DNA of 64,000 bases from Bugulina stolonifera (taxonomy: Eukaryota > Bryozoa > Gymnolaemata > Cheilostomatida > Bugulidae): contig OW285187.1 in assembly GCA_935421135.1 (NCBI GenBank), forward strand, positions 12,549,929-12,613,928. Reading direction: 5' to 3'. Below the pieces are notes generated by a model. It made no database searches and had not been told where the DNA came from. It saw only the letters and a list, made by a program, of their open reading frames with translations. Positions within the stretch are counted from its first letter, which is position 1. Every line of letters begins with the position of its first letter. This document shows, piece by piece, positions 1 to 12,790 of the stretch. Both the position numbers and the translations under genes were made by a program.

Positions 1-219
1 CGGCTCAGTTCTGCACTAAATAGTAGTGAGCTGTTGCTGTCATCTCTAAACACTGGCAGTGGCAGCTCATTATTTCAAATTGCAATGTAGGCTGGTTTAG
101 TTCCCTAATTATGAATTCCAATTCAGTTGTATTGTTTGACAGGAAAGTGGAATACATAGACATAACTACATGTAGATGTGCAGTATGTTCACTGTGTATA
201 TAAACATAATATATTACAG

Positions 220-3200
220 GGAGCTACAGGGTCAAAAGGTCCGAAAGGAGAGGCTGGTTCATCCTCACAAGTTGGTGCAACAGGTGCCACCGGACCAAGC
301 GGGGTGTCCGGCCGTGGTGGTCAGATTGGTGCTGCTGGTCTACAGGGTGCAGCAGGAGCAACAGGGGCTACAGGTAAGATATTCTGGTGCTGCATTCTAA
401 ATGCTCACTTAGATGTAATCTAAAATAACAGCACAAATTATTTACTAAATAATGATAATAACCTGCCTTCCAGATACACCTAGTTTCAGGGTCTCAGTGT
501 TCTGTGATGCACTTTCCCGCCATCCTCCTGCTATTTCCTGATAGACGTTAGAATAGTGATTAGATATCCGAACCGTATTATTGTATGTGAATAGCTTATA
601 TGGGGCAACACTAGAAGTGTCTCTGATTGGCCCAAGGTACTTCAATGGGAATAGCGCATTACAGCGTGAGGTAGCATAACTCCTTGTATAATTGGGACCC
701 TGTATGTAAGCAGGAGAGGGCTGGTTCTTGGCCAAAGCAAACAATCTTGCCTTCCACTATCTTTGTAATAATAGCATTACTTGAGATCAGTGTTGGGAAT
801 GACTATAATTATGGCAGGTTATCTTTGGTAGCAAGGGAAGGGAGGACGACTTAAACAAAAAGTTCTGGAGGATAAATATCACTGTAGAAATATAAGTACC
901 TGCAAGCTTTAGTATTTTATGAGTTTGAGTTAAATAGACCATCTCTATCATTTCTTTATTCTAAGTAAATGACATGTTCCTTGGTTGGAGTTATCTTTCA
1001 TACACTCAATCTACAGTCTGGTTGTATCCAGTAAATGACTCTTAATTCTTGTAATCAGGTGCCACTGGTGCCCAGGGACCCAAGGGATACATTGGCTACC
1101 CTGGATACAAAGGAGAGCCAGGTGTTCCTGGTGATGCTGGGGCTCCTGGTGCTAGGGGGTCTGATGGTAGCAAAGGGGAGAAGGGTGCCAAGGGAGCGAC
1201 CGGACTACAAGGTGCACGAGGTGCTGACGGATATGAAGGGAGTAAAGGATATGTTGGTAAGATGGAAGAACAGCTCTATATTACTACAGTATCTATATTC
1301 CATAGCATCTTACCATTAAATACATACTGTACTGTAGCATTGCATAGGTACTGGCATAAGTGAAATGTTTTATCGTGATTCAGTGTAAATATGCATGTAG
1401 AACCAAGCTGCTTGGTACTCATTATACATTTTAGACTGCAATGGGATGTACGTCAAAAGTGAACACAATTTTTTGTCAAAAGATTGAAGTTAGATGCTGT
1501 GATGTATTTGGCAACACATTATATAATTATGCAGGTTTGACTAGGTAGGCCTATAATGTCTTGGTCTGTGTTTTGTATCATTCCACTGTAGCACTTGCAT
1601 GCTTGTATTCTACAGCTCCGCCATCATGTGCTGGTAAATGTAGTGTGGCAAATGCACCAACAAAAGTAGCAACTTGCCGATCCACATTTGGAACAGTTGG
1701 TCATGTTTGTTCTTGTCCATCAGGATTCCATCTGTTGGAAAGAAACATGGATCTTTGTGTAGGCAAGTATACCCACCATTTACATACAAATTGCTTGCGA
1801 GTATTTCTCTCAATGGAGTGTTATGTACACATAATACTGAAAATCAAATAACATTAATACAAGCCATTTGCTTATATATGCACATGTGACAAACTAATTG
1901 AATGTATAATACTGCAGTGTTTGAATCTATATGCATGTATGTGGCTACATCAGTTATGTGTATTTCATAGTCATAACCATTGGTAGCTGTTTAGTGCAGC
2001 AAAATAATCTTATTTCCAACTTGGTTTTTTATTTGCACTTTCAATCCCATCTATTGCCAACATTATTTTCAAACTGAATTTGTACATTATAACTGTGGAC
2101 CATTAGCATCAGTAATTTACCTTTGGTTAGTAGCCAACATTATAGTTTATGTAGAAATTATGTTATTAGTGTAATATTTGGTATAAAGTTGTCCAACAAA
2201 CATGACTGCTCATGTACTGTACATGTGTATTATATAGATATTGATGAATGTGATTTGGAGTTGTGTTCCCATGACTGTGAGAACACTGTTGGCTCATACA
2301 TTTGTCACTGCCCTCCAGGTTACACCAACACTACAGGAAACAACTGCGTTGGTGAGTGCAATAGCTCATAGTTGGTCGTCTTTATAATATAAAAATAATA
2401 ATATATATACATGATAGAATCTATCGCATACCAAGTCAGCTGTTGACATCGCCATGCCATCTTTTTTGTAGCTTGTTTACAAAAGTTACTTCTTATGTGG
2501 ATTGCAACATGACTTCATAAACATTTATGCATGGGCCCAGATCACGGACTTTCATAAGTTATGATATAAAGTTGTTCTCTCTCTTTCTACCAACACAATA
2601 AGAGCAGATGACTCTCATACATTTAAATACGGATCCTTGAATAATTATTCTAGTGACATAGTACATAAACATAGTAAATATGCATCATGCATGTATACGT
2701 TTTCTGCACTATAATATATGATATAGTGTATACACTACAGTCAACACCTGTTCCTTTACAAATATTAACTTCATTTTGTTTCAAACTAATTTTCAGATGT
2801 CGATGAGTGCAAGAACAATCCCTGTGGTACAGATGTCTGTATAAATGGTATAGGCAGTTATATATGTCTCTCACCAACCTCCCCACAAGCTCAAGTCTGT
2901 AAGTTCTCTACTGTACAACATTTTACTCAATTTATTTCTCTATGAGAAGCACAATCAACATATAACATTATTTACAAATTTATTTATAAATTGAAAATCC
3001 TTATATGAAATAGCATCACAATAATATTATTTATGTATTTACAGCGAAATCAAGCCTACAGAAAATGATCAGCAATGAATTTTTCATAGCCGTTCTCTGT
3101 CTGCTGCTTCTCATGACCCTCATTGTCGTCATCGTTGCCATATGTCTGCTCAATCGTCTTAGAAGCCGACGTAGGGTAGAGAAGGTCAACAGTTTCGCAG

Positions 3201-3259
3201 CATTCCACACTCTTCAATCACGTCCTGCCTCTGTTATTATGCAGGACAAGTTTTATTAG
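220..3259 (+). CDS. Collagen-EGF-transmembrane protein (3' part, 5' end outside window)
   Basis: Partial multi-exon gene. Exons read: 220-373, 1059-1256, 1616-1762, 2238-2351, 2797-2898 and 3045-3259 (stop TAG). All junctions are phase 1 and the frame is continuous. The first two exons encode Gly-X-Y collagen triplets; exon 1 has one lapse where Ser replaces Gly, exon 2 is perfect. The third exon is a six-cysteine EGF-like module. The fourth starts DIDEC, a calcium-binding EGF signature. The fifth starts DVDEC but holds only four cysteines, so it is a shortened EGF. The last exon encodes a membrane helix ([19 protein letters not shown]) followed by a basic stop-transfer stretch (RLRSRRR) and a tail of about 37 residues. 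I infer a cell-surface protein with an extracellular collagen stalk, EGF modules near the membrane and a short cytoplasmic tail, possibly for adhesion or matrix binding. I recognise no named orthologue. The exon 3 donor is GCAAGT, a GC-AG intron. Confidence 0.85.
458..822. repeat. Possible small TIR element in collagen intron
   Basis: A 10-bp inverted pair, ATAACCTGCC at 458-467 and GGCAGGTTAT at 813-822, bounds 365 bp inside the collagen gene's 685-bp intron. The minus strand of this stretch is open for about 99 codons without similarity to anything I know. I see no convincing target-site duplication, so this is a weak call. Confidence 0.25.
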
Positions 3260-4321
3260 TTACACGAATGTATTTTATTTGGTGGAGAATTATTTTTATG
3301 TATCACATGCCCTTTTACGTTTTTTTCTGTGATACTCATAGCCTTATACTATTTTAACAATGATGGTTCACCACTTATGGTGTGTAGTTTTTTGCACATA
3401 CTGTATGTATGCAACTCCTATTTTTGTACGCATGTAGCACAATGAGAGTTATATCTACATAATATGTATATATTATTAACTATACTATATACATATATAT
3501 GCATGTCTGTAGATGTGCAATGCATATTATTTTAAGAGCTTGGATAGAATTTAATTTTAATTTGAAAATAGAATACAAATGCAACTGCATAGTTATCAGT
3601 TATGTTATCATATTATAGTATTTTGATGAGTTAGATACCAGATACACATTCACACACTCACCCTGAGCGGAGAAAAGCTGTTGTTCTGTACACAATGATT
3701 GACTTTTATTTTATATTACTATATCAAATACAAATGTAAAACTATGGAAGCTGATGAGGGTTTTTATTTTAGCTATTATGTTATGCTTGTCAGGTAACTA
3801 CATTTGGTTTATATACATGTCCATGTGCATGTTTACATCTCACTACATCTTACTTATATATTTCAATAGCGCTGTATTTGCTTCTTCATAGTACATGTAT
3901 AATGGGCTACTCAAAATAATGGCAACTGGGTGATTGTTGTTACAATGTTTGAGAGTTGTCTTCTATTCTTACTCAAAGATAAAAAGGTGAGTAAATAAAT
4001 AACTGACTATGTTCTTACAATTCAGTCAGTGTGTTCATTTAATCTGATTATCATTTGTTTGAACAGGTCATTTATCAAGCTATAATGTGTTGTGCTGAGA
4101 GCAACTACACATAGTTTCGTTCAGAGTCATTGTTGCAGTAGTACATTTTCATCATGCTGTATAATAATTCTAAGGTTTTCATCATCATTTAAATTTGATT
4201 AGATTGACCAATCAGCTGCAGTGACAGTGACAATCTGAGTCAAGTGTTCATCACTCTAGTGTCAATTCATGAGCTGTATACTGTACTGTTCAACACTACT
4301 CAGGACTTGGATAGTGACAGA
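3260..4321. other. Intergenic, 3' flank of collagen gene
   Basis: AT-rich sequence between the collagen/EGF stop codon and the esterase start. It should hold the 3' UTR of the upstream gene; a candidate AATAAA lies at 3994-3999 but is 740 bp from the stop. I see no further coding signal. Confidence 0.5.
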
Positions 4322-7300
4322 ATGAAAGGTGCATTACTGGGTTTTGGGGTGTTCCTAGTCATACTCTGCTTGTACTTGGATAGTCTAGTACCAGATCATG
4401 TTGTACTACACAGGACTAGGGTGGTAACAATGTCCACCTTCACAATTCCTTTCCACTTTCTGGTAAGTCAACATATGAATCTGAACGTGTATATTGTGGT
4501 GATTCGGACAATTTCAGTATTCTATGTCAAATGTGTATAATCATTCTGCATGTTTGTTTTAAGTTTATGTAGTAGGCCAAGGGCCAAGTGGGCATATGTT
4601 ATATTGTTGCATTGCCTTTGCGCCCGATCTGGGGGGCACCTTTTCTATCAGACCTCGGATATGTGTTGTTATGTCCTAGTCGTCCCTACTGATGCCTAGC
4701 CATATCCTTTTCATATCTTTCTATTTTATTACCTGCACATTGTAGACCAATCCCTGGTCGGTGACGGCCCCTCACCGGAAGTACTTTTTATATAACAGTT
4801 GAGACAGTTTTCTATGTAGTTCAGTTGTTCCTGAGAGCTCGATAAAGACACTTCTATACATGTATAATTATATAAATCTGCATGATAGCTTCTAACTAAG
4901 AATCTCTAATTAGCCTAAGTTCCTACGGGTATTGACAGGCGGAGCAACTAGTGCAGGGTCGTACCCATGAGATTATAATATACAAGAATGAACACTCGAA
5001 CCTACGGGTTGTAAAAAGAAGCAACAAGCAACTCATGCTAGTCAGTATCATCTTACTCAGTAGTCAGTACATGTAAAGTGGAGGGTCGGTAGACCAATCT
5101 CGGTCCCTCCCGAATAACCAACAAGTATGCGCTGATCTTTACAGTATTATACACTAGTGTTAGTAGGTACAAACTACAATAGGTATTACTTTTGAGCTGT
5201 AGGTACAATATACCCACCTGATCAGTTCCACTTCTAACATCGTAAACTATATTATACATACTATTATTGCATAATATACATGTACATGTAAATGTACAAA
5301 TAATAATCCATCACAAAATGCGCATGACTTGAAACTATATTCTAGTACTCAAGAACACACATGCATCTATTTACCTTACCAGTCTCGTATCTTTTTTTTA
5401 TAGATACTTTGTCAATGGTATTCTTTCTCTTCTGCCTAGCTGTATATACACATGCACCGTGTACATTTGTGTACTAGGTACCAGGCATCAGGTACGATTC
5501 AGTTTAGTTGAATTTAATACTTTTTTATCTTTAGTAGCTGATCAATTACCATCGGTGTAGTTTTTATCTCAATGTGCAGCCATTACCACTAGTCCGACAG
5601 TATATATACAACTAGTATCACAGTATGCAACTAGCTAGAATCACAGTATAATATACAACTAGTACCACAATATATACAACTTGTACCACAGTATATACAA
5701 CTAATAATTGTTGTAACTGCCCAACAATATAGTTGTGCAATTAGTATTGTTGTATCCTGAGCCGACACAGCCTCCCAAGTAACACCAATGCACAGAGTTA
5801 GGTGCAGAAGTGGAGAAATTTGAGATAGCCTTTGTTCTTCGCCAAAACTGAAGCAGGAGAAGTTGTCTTCTCTATATTTTGCTGGTTGACCGCCCTTACC
5901 CCAAACCCCAACCACAAACAAGGAACTAAGGCTATCTAAATTTCTCCACTACTGCACCTAATTGAATGCACACCTATTGACAGCATTTCCACTTACTGCA
6001 TTGTCGTGAATGCATTTCTGTGTGTCCTAATAAATGGTATATTTTTTATATTATGCATATCCTTACCTGTATTCCTGGATATACTGCACTTCATACTGTA
6101 CTCCTGTAATGTCTTATTTACATTGATCTGATATGTAACAATCCCAGATTTCTTACATATATTGTGCTCCTAGACCGATTTTCCTATAGATGTAATAGTG
6201 ACTTGGACCCCTTTTTGACCCAAGATACGCACCTTGGTCCGGTACTGATTTTGATATGTAATGTAAGTAGTACAATTTTGCAATCTTGTTTGTCACTTGC
6301 TGACTGCTGTTCAATAAAGAGCTCTCTCCCCTTGGACTATACAGTCTTTGACTGTTTATTGCTAGCAGTAGGTTACAATCACTCTCAAAAGTGCAGTCCT
6401 AAAATTTGTACTTGCGTATTCTGGTATTGAACCCTGTTGTACTACACTGGACTAAGGTAAGGTGGAGTCTACATGGGTAAGAGAAGACAACTCCATACTC
6501 TGTACTTATCTAGCAGAAGGTCATATTAGAAACATTTGTATTATATACAAGGTAATACATGTACATGTAAATTATAGTACATGTATATAGTTATATTAAT
6601 AGGATGGTTATAACTTTGTGGGTGGCTTACATGAAGGATGTACCCTGTATTCCATTATGCCAACTCAGAATCAAAGTAACCATGTTTATAGGCATATTCT
6701 GCTTTTTTTCTTTCAAGATTTTTATGTCCACTATGTACAGTCCACCCAGATGGCCAATTCACCTTTCAACTTGATAAGTGGCCACTTCAGATATGCATGT
6801 ACATGTAGAAAACTAAATTATATTATTTCCGCTCTTATTTTGTTAATCTACAGATAGAAATTGGAGAGAGATGGTTTAACTATGGACACTATCATTGGTA
6901 CAGACTATCATCTGGCAGCCAGCCAATGGATGATGGTACAGTAAAGGTTAGTGATATCTGAAATTGCAATAAATTACACAACATGTACTGTATATAAATT
7001 GCTATTGTAGTCCACTAGGAAGACAATTTCTATACAAAATGAACATTGCATGCATATCCTGTCTAAGCTCACTACATCTACGTTAGTTCCACGTTTGATT
7101 GATACTGGGTGACTTGTACATGTAGGTAACCTGTGCTGTTATTGTTTTGTAAGGCCGAGAGCCGACCTGTTTTCATTGTGAATCCAGTATTAATTTTTCA
7201 TTAATGGAGTAACTATTGTATTCGTCACAATTCCTCGCCCGGCCTGTGGGAGCCGACCTCTTCCTATCTGACCCTCAGGTACTTTTACTATGTCTGTAGT

Positions 7301-10300
7301 CATTCCTCTCGATGGTACATCGGGCCTGAAGTTTTTGTAGAATTAAAGTAATTGCCAGCCATTTATTGTTGGCCAATAGCCTATCGGCCTCAGAAGCCAG
7401 TTTTATATACATGTAAAAGGCACCGCATTTTCCAAGCTTAGCCAGTCATTCTTTGGAGCTCAATACAGTCATATCTATCTAAAGATGTATCTACATGCAC
7501 TTACATGCTCAGCATTCTTGATAGAGACCTATTAATAGCATTACCCAGAAGCCTCCTAACCTAGTGCTCTGTGGGAGTGAGTGCCCAGAGTAACTAGGGT
7601 AGCTAGAGATTATGAGTTGTGGTCAGTCCTATGTATATATAATAGTATACACTGTGCATGATAGGAGCACGTCAGACCTGTTGGTCACTTGTACATGTTG
7701 GAATACTGGAGACTCTATTAACATTTGAAAAGTACCAGGTCGGCCCTAGAGCTATATTGCTGAGTTCAGTGCATAGAAGCACGTCAGGCTGTACCCTACC
7801 CTATAAGCTACCGCTAATATTACACTGTTGCATTGTACAATGTTCATCAATAGCGGTGTGCAGTATTATATTAGTCTACAAGACAATAATGTATAATCAG
7901 ACTGAATCTAGTAGTCTGATCTCATGCTACTTTGGAGGTTCCAAGTATGTGGGCTGTAACTGTCTCATAAGGCGTGGTGAAGTAGCAAAACCAAAACCAT
8001 GGAGAATAGAGTGTGTATGTATAAAGACTCGCGTACATGTACATGTACGGTTTGTAGCCTGCTTTCAATAGTAAAGAATGGGAGCGAATTACATGTATAT
8101 AATATGACAGTCTAAATGGTTCTATGTAATCTCTGTAGGCATACAATGATGTCATAGAAGGTGTTCCAGTTAGGATTTACACTCCATACTCTCTGTTGAC
8201 CTCTAAGGTCTCTCCTGGTATCGTCATGCTCCATGGTGGAGGATTCTGTGGGTGCTCAGTAGGTAAGACAGGCTATCAAGTGCTAATAAAATAATTGTTC
8301 TGTAATATTAGTATTGCAATATAAATCTAATAATTGGGAGTTGTCTTCCATCTTTTCTCTTAGATCAATTCTGATACTTATTATACCCACATTTGGGTTA
8401 GCATTCTATTGTACATGTACATGTATATACATTCTCTGTGAACCATGCAATAGGATGCTCTGTATTATTATACAAACTGCGTTTTTACTCTGAGATGCCT
8501 GTCATATTTTATTATATGCTTTGCTGGTACGTGTACACTTTGTACATGCAGGCTATATACAATCCATGTAGGCTATATATAGCTCTTTTAACTATAAGAT
8601 ATATATAAAATATATAAAATTTACATAATATATTATGTATATACTCGTATACTCACGTATATTCGTTGTCATTCGTAGTTATAGGGCATATAGGCTATAC
8701 ATGTAGAACTTTTTCACCTGCACTCTACCATTGTAACAGATTAGAAAAACTAAATATGTCTAGTAGACGGACGCTCCACTGATTTCAACAGTAAATAAGA
8801 TTACTAGTATTCCCCTCTCATACTCTATGGTGTTTGTTTTAGATGCTCCGTATCATATGATGGTGATGGACATGGCAAACAGGACTAACTCTATCATTAT
8901 TTCAGTTGAGTAAGTATACAGCATAACGCTGTGCTTTGCAGTCAATTTATTCAGGGAAGCATACACATTCACCCATATACAATTTGGTAGAACTTTGTTG
9001 GAGTTCACTCCAACACTGCATATATCTAAGCGACAATATTTTTATCCATGTTAATATGTTCGACGTTTTTAAAATGGAAACAGTGAATTTCAGCAAACCA
9101 AAATCCCAGGCTCAATATATTGGGCGACATTAGTCTAAAATCTAAGACACTCTTTCGTGCCCGTGTGACTAGTCCTTAACTGTAAGATAGGTCAAGATGT
9201 GTCAAAAAGAACAACTCCTACACACTGTCCAAGTGAATTTATCATGTCATCAGCATATTGAGAAAGTATTTTGCGTCATAATATTAACTGGGAAGCAGTG
9301 TCTTTGAACACATGGACATAAGCTGTTGATAATAATCAGAAGTTGTCCTCTCGTAAAAAAAAGATGGATCCCTAAATTGGGAGTATGAATAGTGAATATC
9401 TTAGAATTAAAAATATCATTTTTAGTCCACTAGTAAATATGTCTAAAGGATGATGGTTGAATGATACACATACTAAATGTAAATTCAATCTGGTTTATAA
9501 TAAGAATAAGAAATTGTCCTCTCCCAAATTAGTAGAGGACAACTTCTTAATATCATCATTAATGGTTCACAAGCCAGTGGCCAACACGGTCTAATTCTAA
9601 GGCCTACCTTACATATACATTCTGTGACAGTTTCTCTCCTCCACACACTCATTCTGCTGTTAATACTTTCAGTTATAGACTGGCACCAGAACATCCTTAC
9701 CCAGCTGGACTGAATGATGCTTTGTCAGTGACGAAACACGTAGCATTACATGCAGACAAATATGGAATTAACAGCAACAAATTATACATAGCGGGTAAAA
9801 ACTTTTACTTTAAATTGTTGTATAGCTACTGCAGACCAGAAAACATTTCAAATGTCCAAGTATAGTCTGAAATTAAATCGACCACTAGATAGTTCTGACA
9901 TACATGTACATGTACATATAATACTTGTACATGCTAATTTAGGTGAGAGTGCTGGTGGAAATTTTGCTGCTGTTATTGACGGTTTGCTAGCCGAAGAGAA
10001 GCATATTCACATCAACGGAGTAATATTAATGTATCCAACCCTACAGCTAGTAACGTTTGATTTACCATCTTTTCAAACAGAGGTGAGTAAAATCTCGACC
10101 TCTAAAATCTAATTTTTAGTATGAATTATGTAGCCTCAAATAGAATCAGCTGTAATATTCAATGTCAGCACTCTTTTTTTGGAATACTTGGATTCCAGGC
10201 TACACATTAATAGGTGGTATCACATCTGACATTATTAATAATGATTTATGCCACAGTGTCACAGTGATAATGTTATATTATACGTAATATAAAAATTTAT

Positions 10301-11989
10301 ATTGTTGACAAAGTCGAGAAGGAACCAATTTAATAACTTTATGCATCAGTATAATCTTAGGGATAGAAGGCTGGATTTTTGTTTGAATAAGTTGATGATA
10401 TTCCAATATCTTTTTATGAATTTGTCCCTTTACAGAAATACTGGTAGAAATTCTACATGCAACTATAAAATCATTTTTTTTGTAGTCATTTGCGTGTCTT
10501 ACAAAGCGTGACATGGCCAGGTTTGTCACTTCCTATTTCAACATATCGACTATACACTACCATCAAACAGTAATGGAAGGTCGGCACGTATGTAAGAATG
10601 AGCTCAGCATGGAATTATATGCCAAATACCTCAAACCAGAATATCTTTCCAATAATTGTGATGAGGAACTGTACAATAAGGTAATATTAGTCAACTATAT
10701 GACTGTAGTGTTACATATTTTTATATACCCTTAGATCTCTTTGTGTGGTTGGGCATCACATGGCATTAAATAACATCATCCTCAGACTAGTTCAAAAAGC
10801 AACATAAGGAAACAATGTAACATACATTATATTCAAAGTGGTACAATAAGTACCACTTTGATTATATTCTGTTCTCTCCCATTATTTTATTGTTGATGAA
10901 AAATAACATTAATTTTGTTGTTTCAGACAACACTGCTCTAGTCACAATGGTTTCACTCTAGAATAGGGAATTAGTGAAATTGTATTGCTGGCTACGAAAG
11001 ATGGTGGAATGGGTTCAATAACATAAAAAAAAATCCACTTCCTTCACACAGACTAAGCCTAATAATCTTTTCATTTTTACATATACATGTACACATTCAT
11101 ATCAGCCTTGTAATCATAAAAACCAGATATCACTTAGTAGTAAAATATTAAGCATTAACACTAGCTTATTAAATTATTATCAGGTAAAAGATGTTTATTT
11201 CTGTGGTGAAACAGCATGTCGCTGCAGGTTAAAGGTTAATTAACTAAGATTCTCAAACAAAAATTGTAGAAAGAATATAATAAGCATATAAGGGTAGTTC
11301 TACATGTTTCATTTTAGATGTCTGCTGTTTTACATAAGACAAGCTCACCTTTGTTTAACAAAAATGTTTCTGCCTTGTCTCCAACTCTACTACTAACAGC
11401 CAATGCTGATATACTGAGGGATGAAGGAATACTGTATTATAATAGACTAAAGAATGAGGGTGTAAATGTACAGTTAAAGATATATGACAGTGCTCCTCAC
11501 GGATTTATCAGGTAGCATGTAAACATAAATAAAAAATTAATATAATATTATTATCATGCATGTGAAACGCCTAAACAGTGATGTTTGTTTGCTTTTGCTA
11601 ATATTATACTATGCCATTATTTGTACCCGAAATTCATAAGCTTTGATGACTTCAAATATTGACCCCATGCATTTAAGGTAACTGGGGTTCAATATCATGG
11701 GCACTCATAAGCTATTTATCATAATTAGAAGTTGTCCTCTCTCAATCTGTTTTTCACAAGTTGAGAGAGGACAACTTCTAATTATGATCAACAACTTATG
11801 AGTGCCCTGTTTACTTATGTCACAACTCACAATGTAGATTGGATTTCCATGTATGGAGAGGCATTAATCCAAAAGCTCTGACATGTCTTTTTGTACTTTA
11901 ATAGTGAACTTGGGGAAATGTATTCACCCACCCAGTACAATCAGGCTATAGATGACATTGCTCACTTCATAAAGAAAATTAATGGTTGA
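4322..11989 (+). CDS. AADAC/NCEH1-like membrane-anchored esterase (alpha/beta hydrolase, HSL family)
   Basis: Complete gene of nine exons: 4322-4462, 6854-6946, 8139-8262, 8843-8909, 9673-9794, 9943-10082, 10486-10680, 11318-11511 and 11905-11989 (stop TGA). The joined frame gives 386 residues, close to arylacetamide deacetylase (about 400). Residues 4-19 form a hydrophobic N-terminal signal anchor, as in AADAC and NCEH1, which sit in the ER membrane with a lumenal catalytic domain. The oxyanion-hole motif HGGGF is at 110-114, followed by DYRLAPEHPYPA, the nucleophile elbow GESAGGN (Ser185), ADILRDEG (Asp325) and APHGF (His355), giving a complete Ser-Asp-His triad. The family usually has GDSAGG; here Glu replaces Asp. 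Likely role is hydrolysis of lipid or xenobiotic acetyl esters; the substrate cannot be told. The ATG at 4322 is chosen because it directly precedes the anchor, although an in-frame ATG lies 78 bp upstream. A candidate ATTAAA poly(A) signal is at 12018-12023. Introns 1 and 2 contain LTR-like DNA. Confidence 0.9.
4590..4870 (+). mobile_element. Possible solo LTR fragment in esterase intron 1
   Basis: A relatively GC-rich segment in the 2.4-kb intron ends with a TATA-like stretch (TTTTTATATAAC, about 4786-4797), a pyrimidine-rich leader and a poly(A)-signal-like GATAAAG beside GAGCTC (about 4836-4851). This order recalls the U3-R-U5 layout of an LTR, and 7140-7480 has a similar arrangement. Borders and target-site duplication were not resolved, so the class is an inference. 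Confidence 0.3.
5801..5958. mobile_element. MITE with 30-bp TIRs and TA target duplication
   Basis: Left arm GGTGCAGAAGTGGAGAAATT (5801-5820) and its continuation to about 5836 are the near-perfect reverse complement of 5925-5958, which ends CTCCACTACTGCACC. TA dinucleotides flank both ends (5799-5800, 5959-5960), as expected for Tc1/mariner-type or similar MITEs. At 158 bp there is no coding capacity. It lies in esterase intron 1. Confidence 0.6.
7140..7480 (+). mobile_element. Possible solo LTR fragment in esterase intron 2
   Basis: A segment carrying repeated GCCGACCT motifs ends with a TATA-like TTTTATATAC, about 60 bp of leader and GAGCTCAATACAG, parallel to GAGCTCGATAAAG in the 4590-4870 segment. 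I infer a degenerate solo LTR. No target-site duplication or second LTR was identified. Confidence 0.25.
9503..9553. repeat. Short hairpin of the GTTGTCCTCTC family
   Basis: AAGAAATTGTCCTCT at about 9509 is followed after a short loop by AGAGGACAACTTCTT, ending near 9553. It shares its core with the 11699-11807 inverted repeat and other copies listed in the findings. Confidence 0.6.
11699..11807. mobile_element. Foldback MITE with 47-bp arms (GAAGTTGTCCTCTC family)
   Basis: The left arm starts GGGCACTCATAAG and runs through TTAGAAGTTGTCCTCTCTCA. The right arm is its near-perfect reverse complement and ends CTTATGAGTGCCC. About 14 bp separate the arms. No coding capacity and no clear target-site duplication. 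It lies in the last intron of the esterase gene and is the most complete copy of a family seen at least eight times in the window. Confidence 0.75.
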
Positions 11990-12137
11990 GGTACCAGAAG
12001 ATGTGACTTAAAGAATTATTAAATTAATGCAATTTTCCTTGTTTCCAATTTCTTTTACAGTTTCTATATACATAATACTACATACATAGCCTCTGTAGAA
12101 CAAGAATATTATGTTTCTTCCATGCAGGAGTTGTATA

Positions 12138-12414
12138 CAGGGCTGTAACAACTATTTTTGGCCGAGGGGCAAAAAGCCCAGGCCAGAGTATTCTGGCTGC
12201 CCAGACCAATACTGAAATGTTCTCTACCAAATTCAAACAAATATCAGAAACAGGATTGCAGGCCACTTACACTGACCGCAAATTTGTGATAACTGTTAGA
12301 CCTATTCAAAGCCCAATTTTGAGACTTGACACCAACAAATATTTGTGCTCAGACACATTTCTGGGGAGGTAAATGCTCCCCTTGCCTTTCCCACCCCTGG
12401 TTGTTACAGCCCTG
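12138..12414. mobile_element. hAT-type MITE
   Basis: Terminal inverted repeats CAGGGCTGTAACAAC (left, from 12138) and GTTGTTACAGCCCTG (right, to 12414) match the hAT pattern of CAGGG-type ends. The flanking 8-mers GTTGTATA (12130-12137) and GTTATATA (12415-12422) agree at seven of eight positions, an 8-bp target duplication typical of hAT. It is 277 bp and non-coding, and lies just after the esterase gene, possibly inside its 3' UTR. Confidence 0.75.
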
Positions 12415-12597
12415 GTTATATAATTATAGGAAAACGTGTTATTTCTAAATCACTTTAGAAATAGTGTACTTTGAATTACATGTGCATTCACTGTAATATT
12501 TGCGAACAGATTGCATCTGTACTATGCACACAAGTTGGCACAATAAATACCTGTGAATTTCAAATGTGTCATCGTAGTTATAAAAAAAATTTTTTTT

Positions 12598-12790
12598 GAC
12601 ATTCATTACATTCAGTTATATCTTGGAAGCAATGCTTGACCTTCATGTGGGAGATTCAGGCTCCATTCGGGTCATTGACATGGTGTTAGGAAGAGCCTCT
12701 AGCTTCAAAACATTCCTGCGCTACAGAGTCACTTCACCATGCTGGGAGCTGTGCGATGAAGACTCTTTCTCTACCCCAAGTTAAAAAAAA
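12598..12790 (+). mobile_element. SINE fragment with GTGTTAGGAAGAGC core
   Basis: Contains CTTCATGTGGGAGATTCAGG and then ATGGTGTTAGGAAGAGCCTC, the same order as the SINE on the minus strand at 34306-34600 (CTTTCATGCTGAAGG, then GGTGTTAGGAAGAGCATCC). It ends in an A-rich tail (TTAAAAAAAA near 12781). A short poly-A/poly-T run precedes it. I infer a degraded tRNA-derived SINE. Confidence 0.55.

Noticed and set aside
445..744. 99-codon minus-strand open frame in the collagen intron
   Set aside because: No start context, splice partners or protein-family features; it lies within a possible small repeat.
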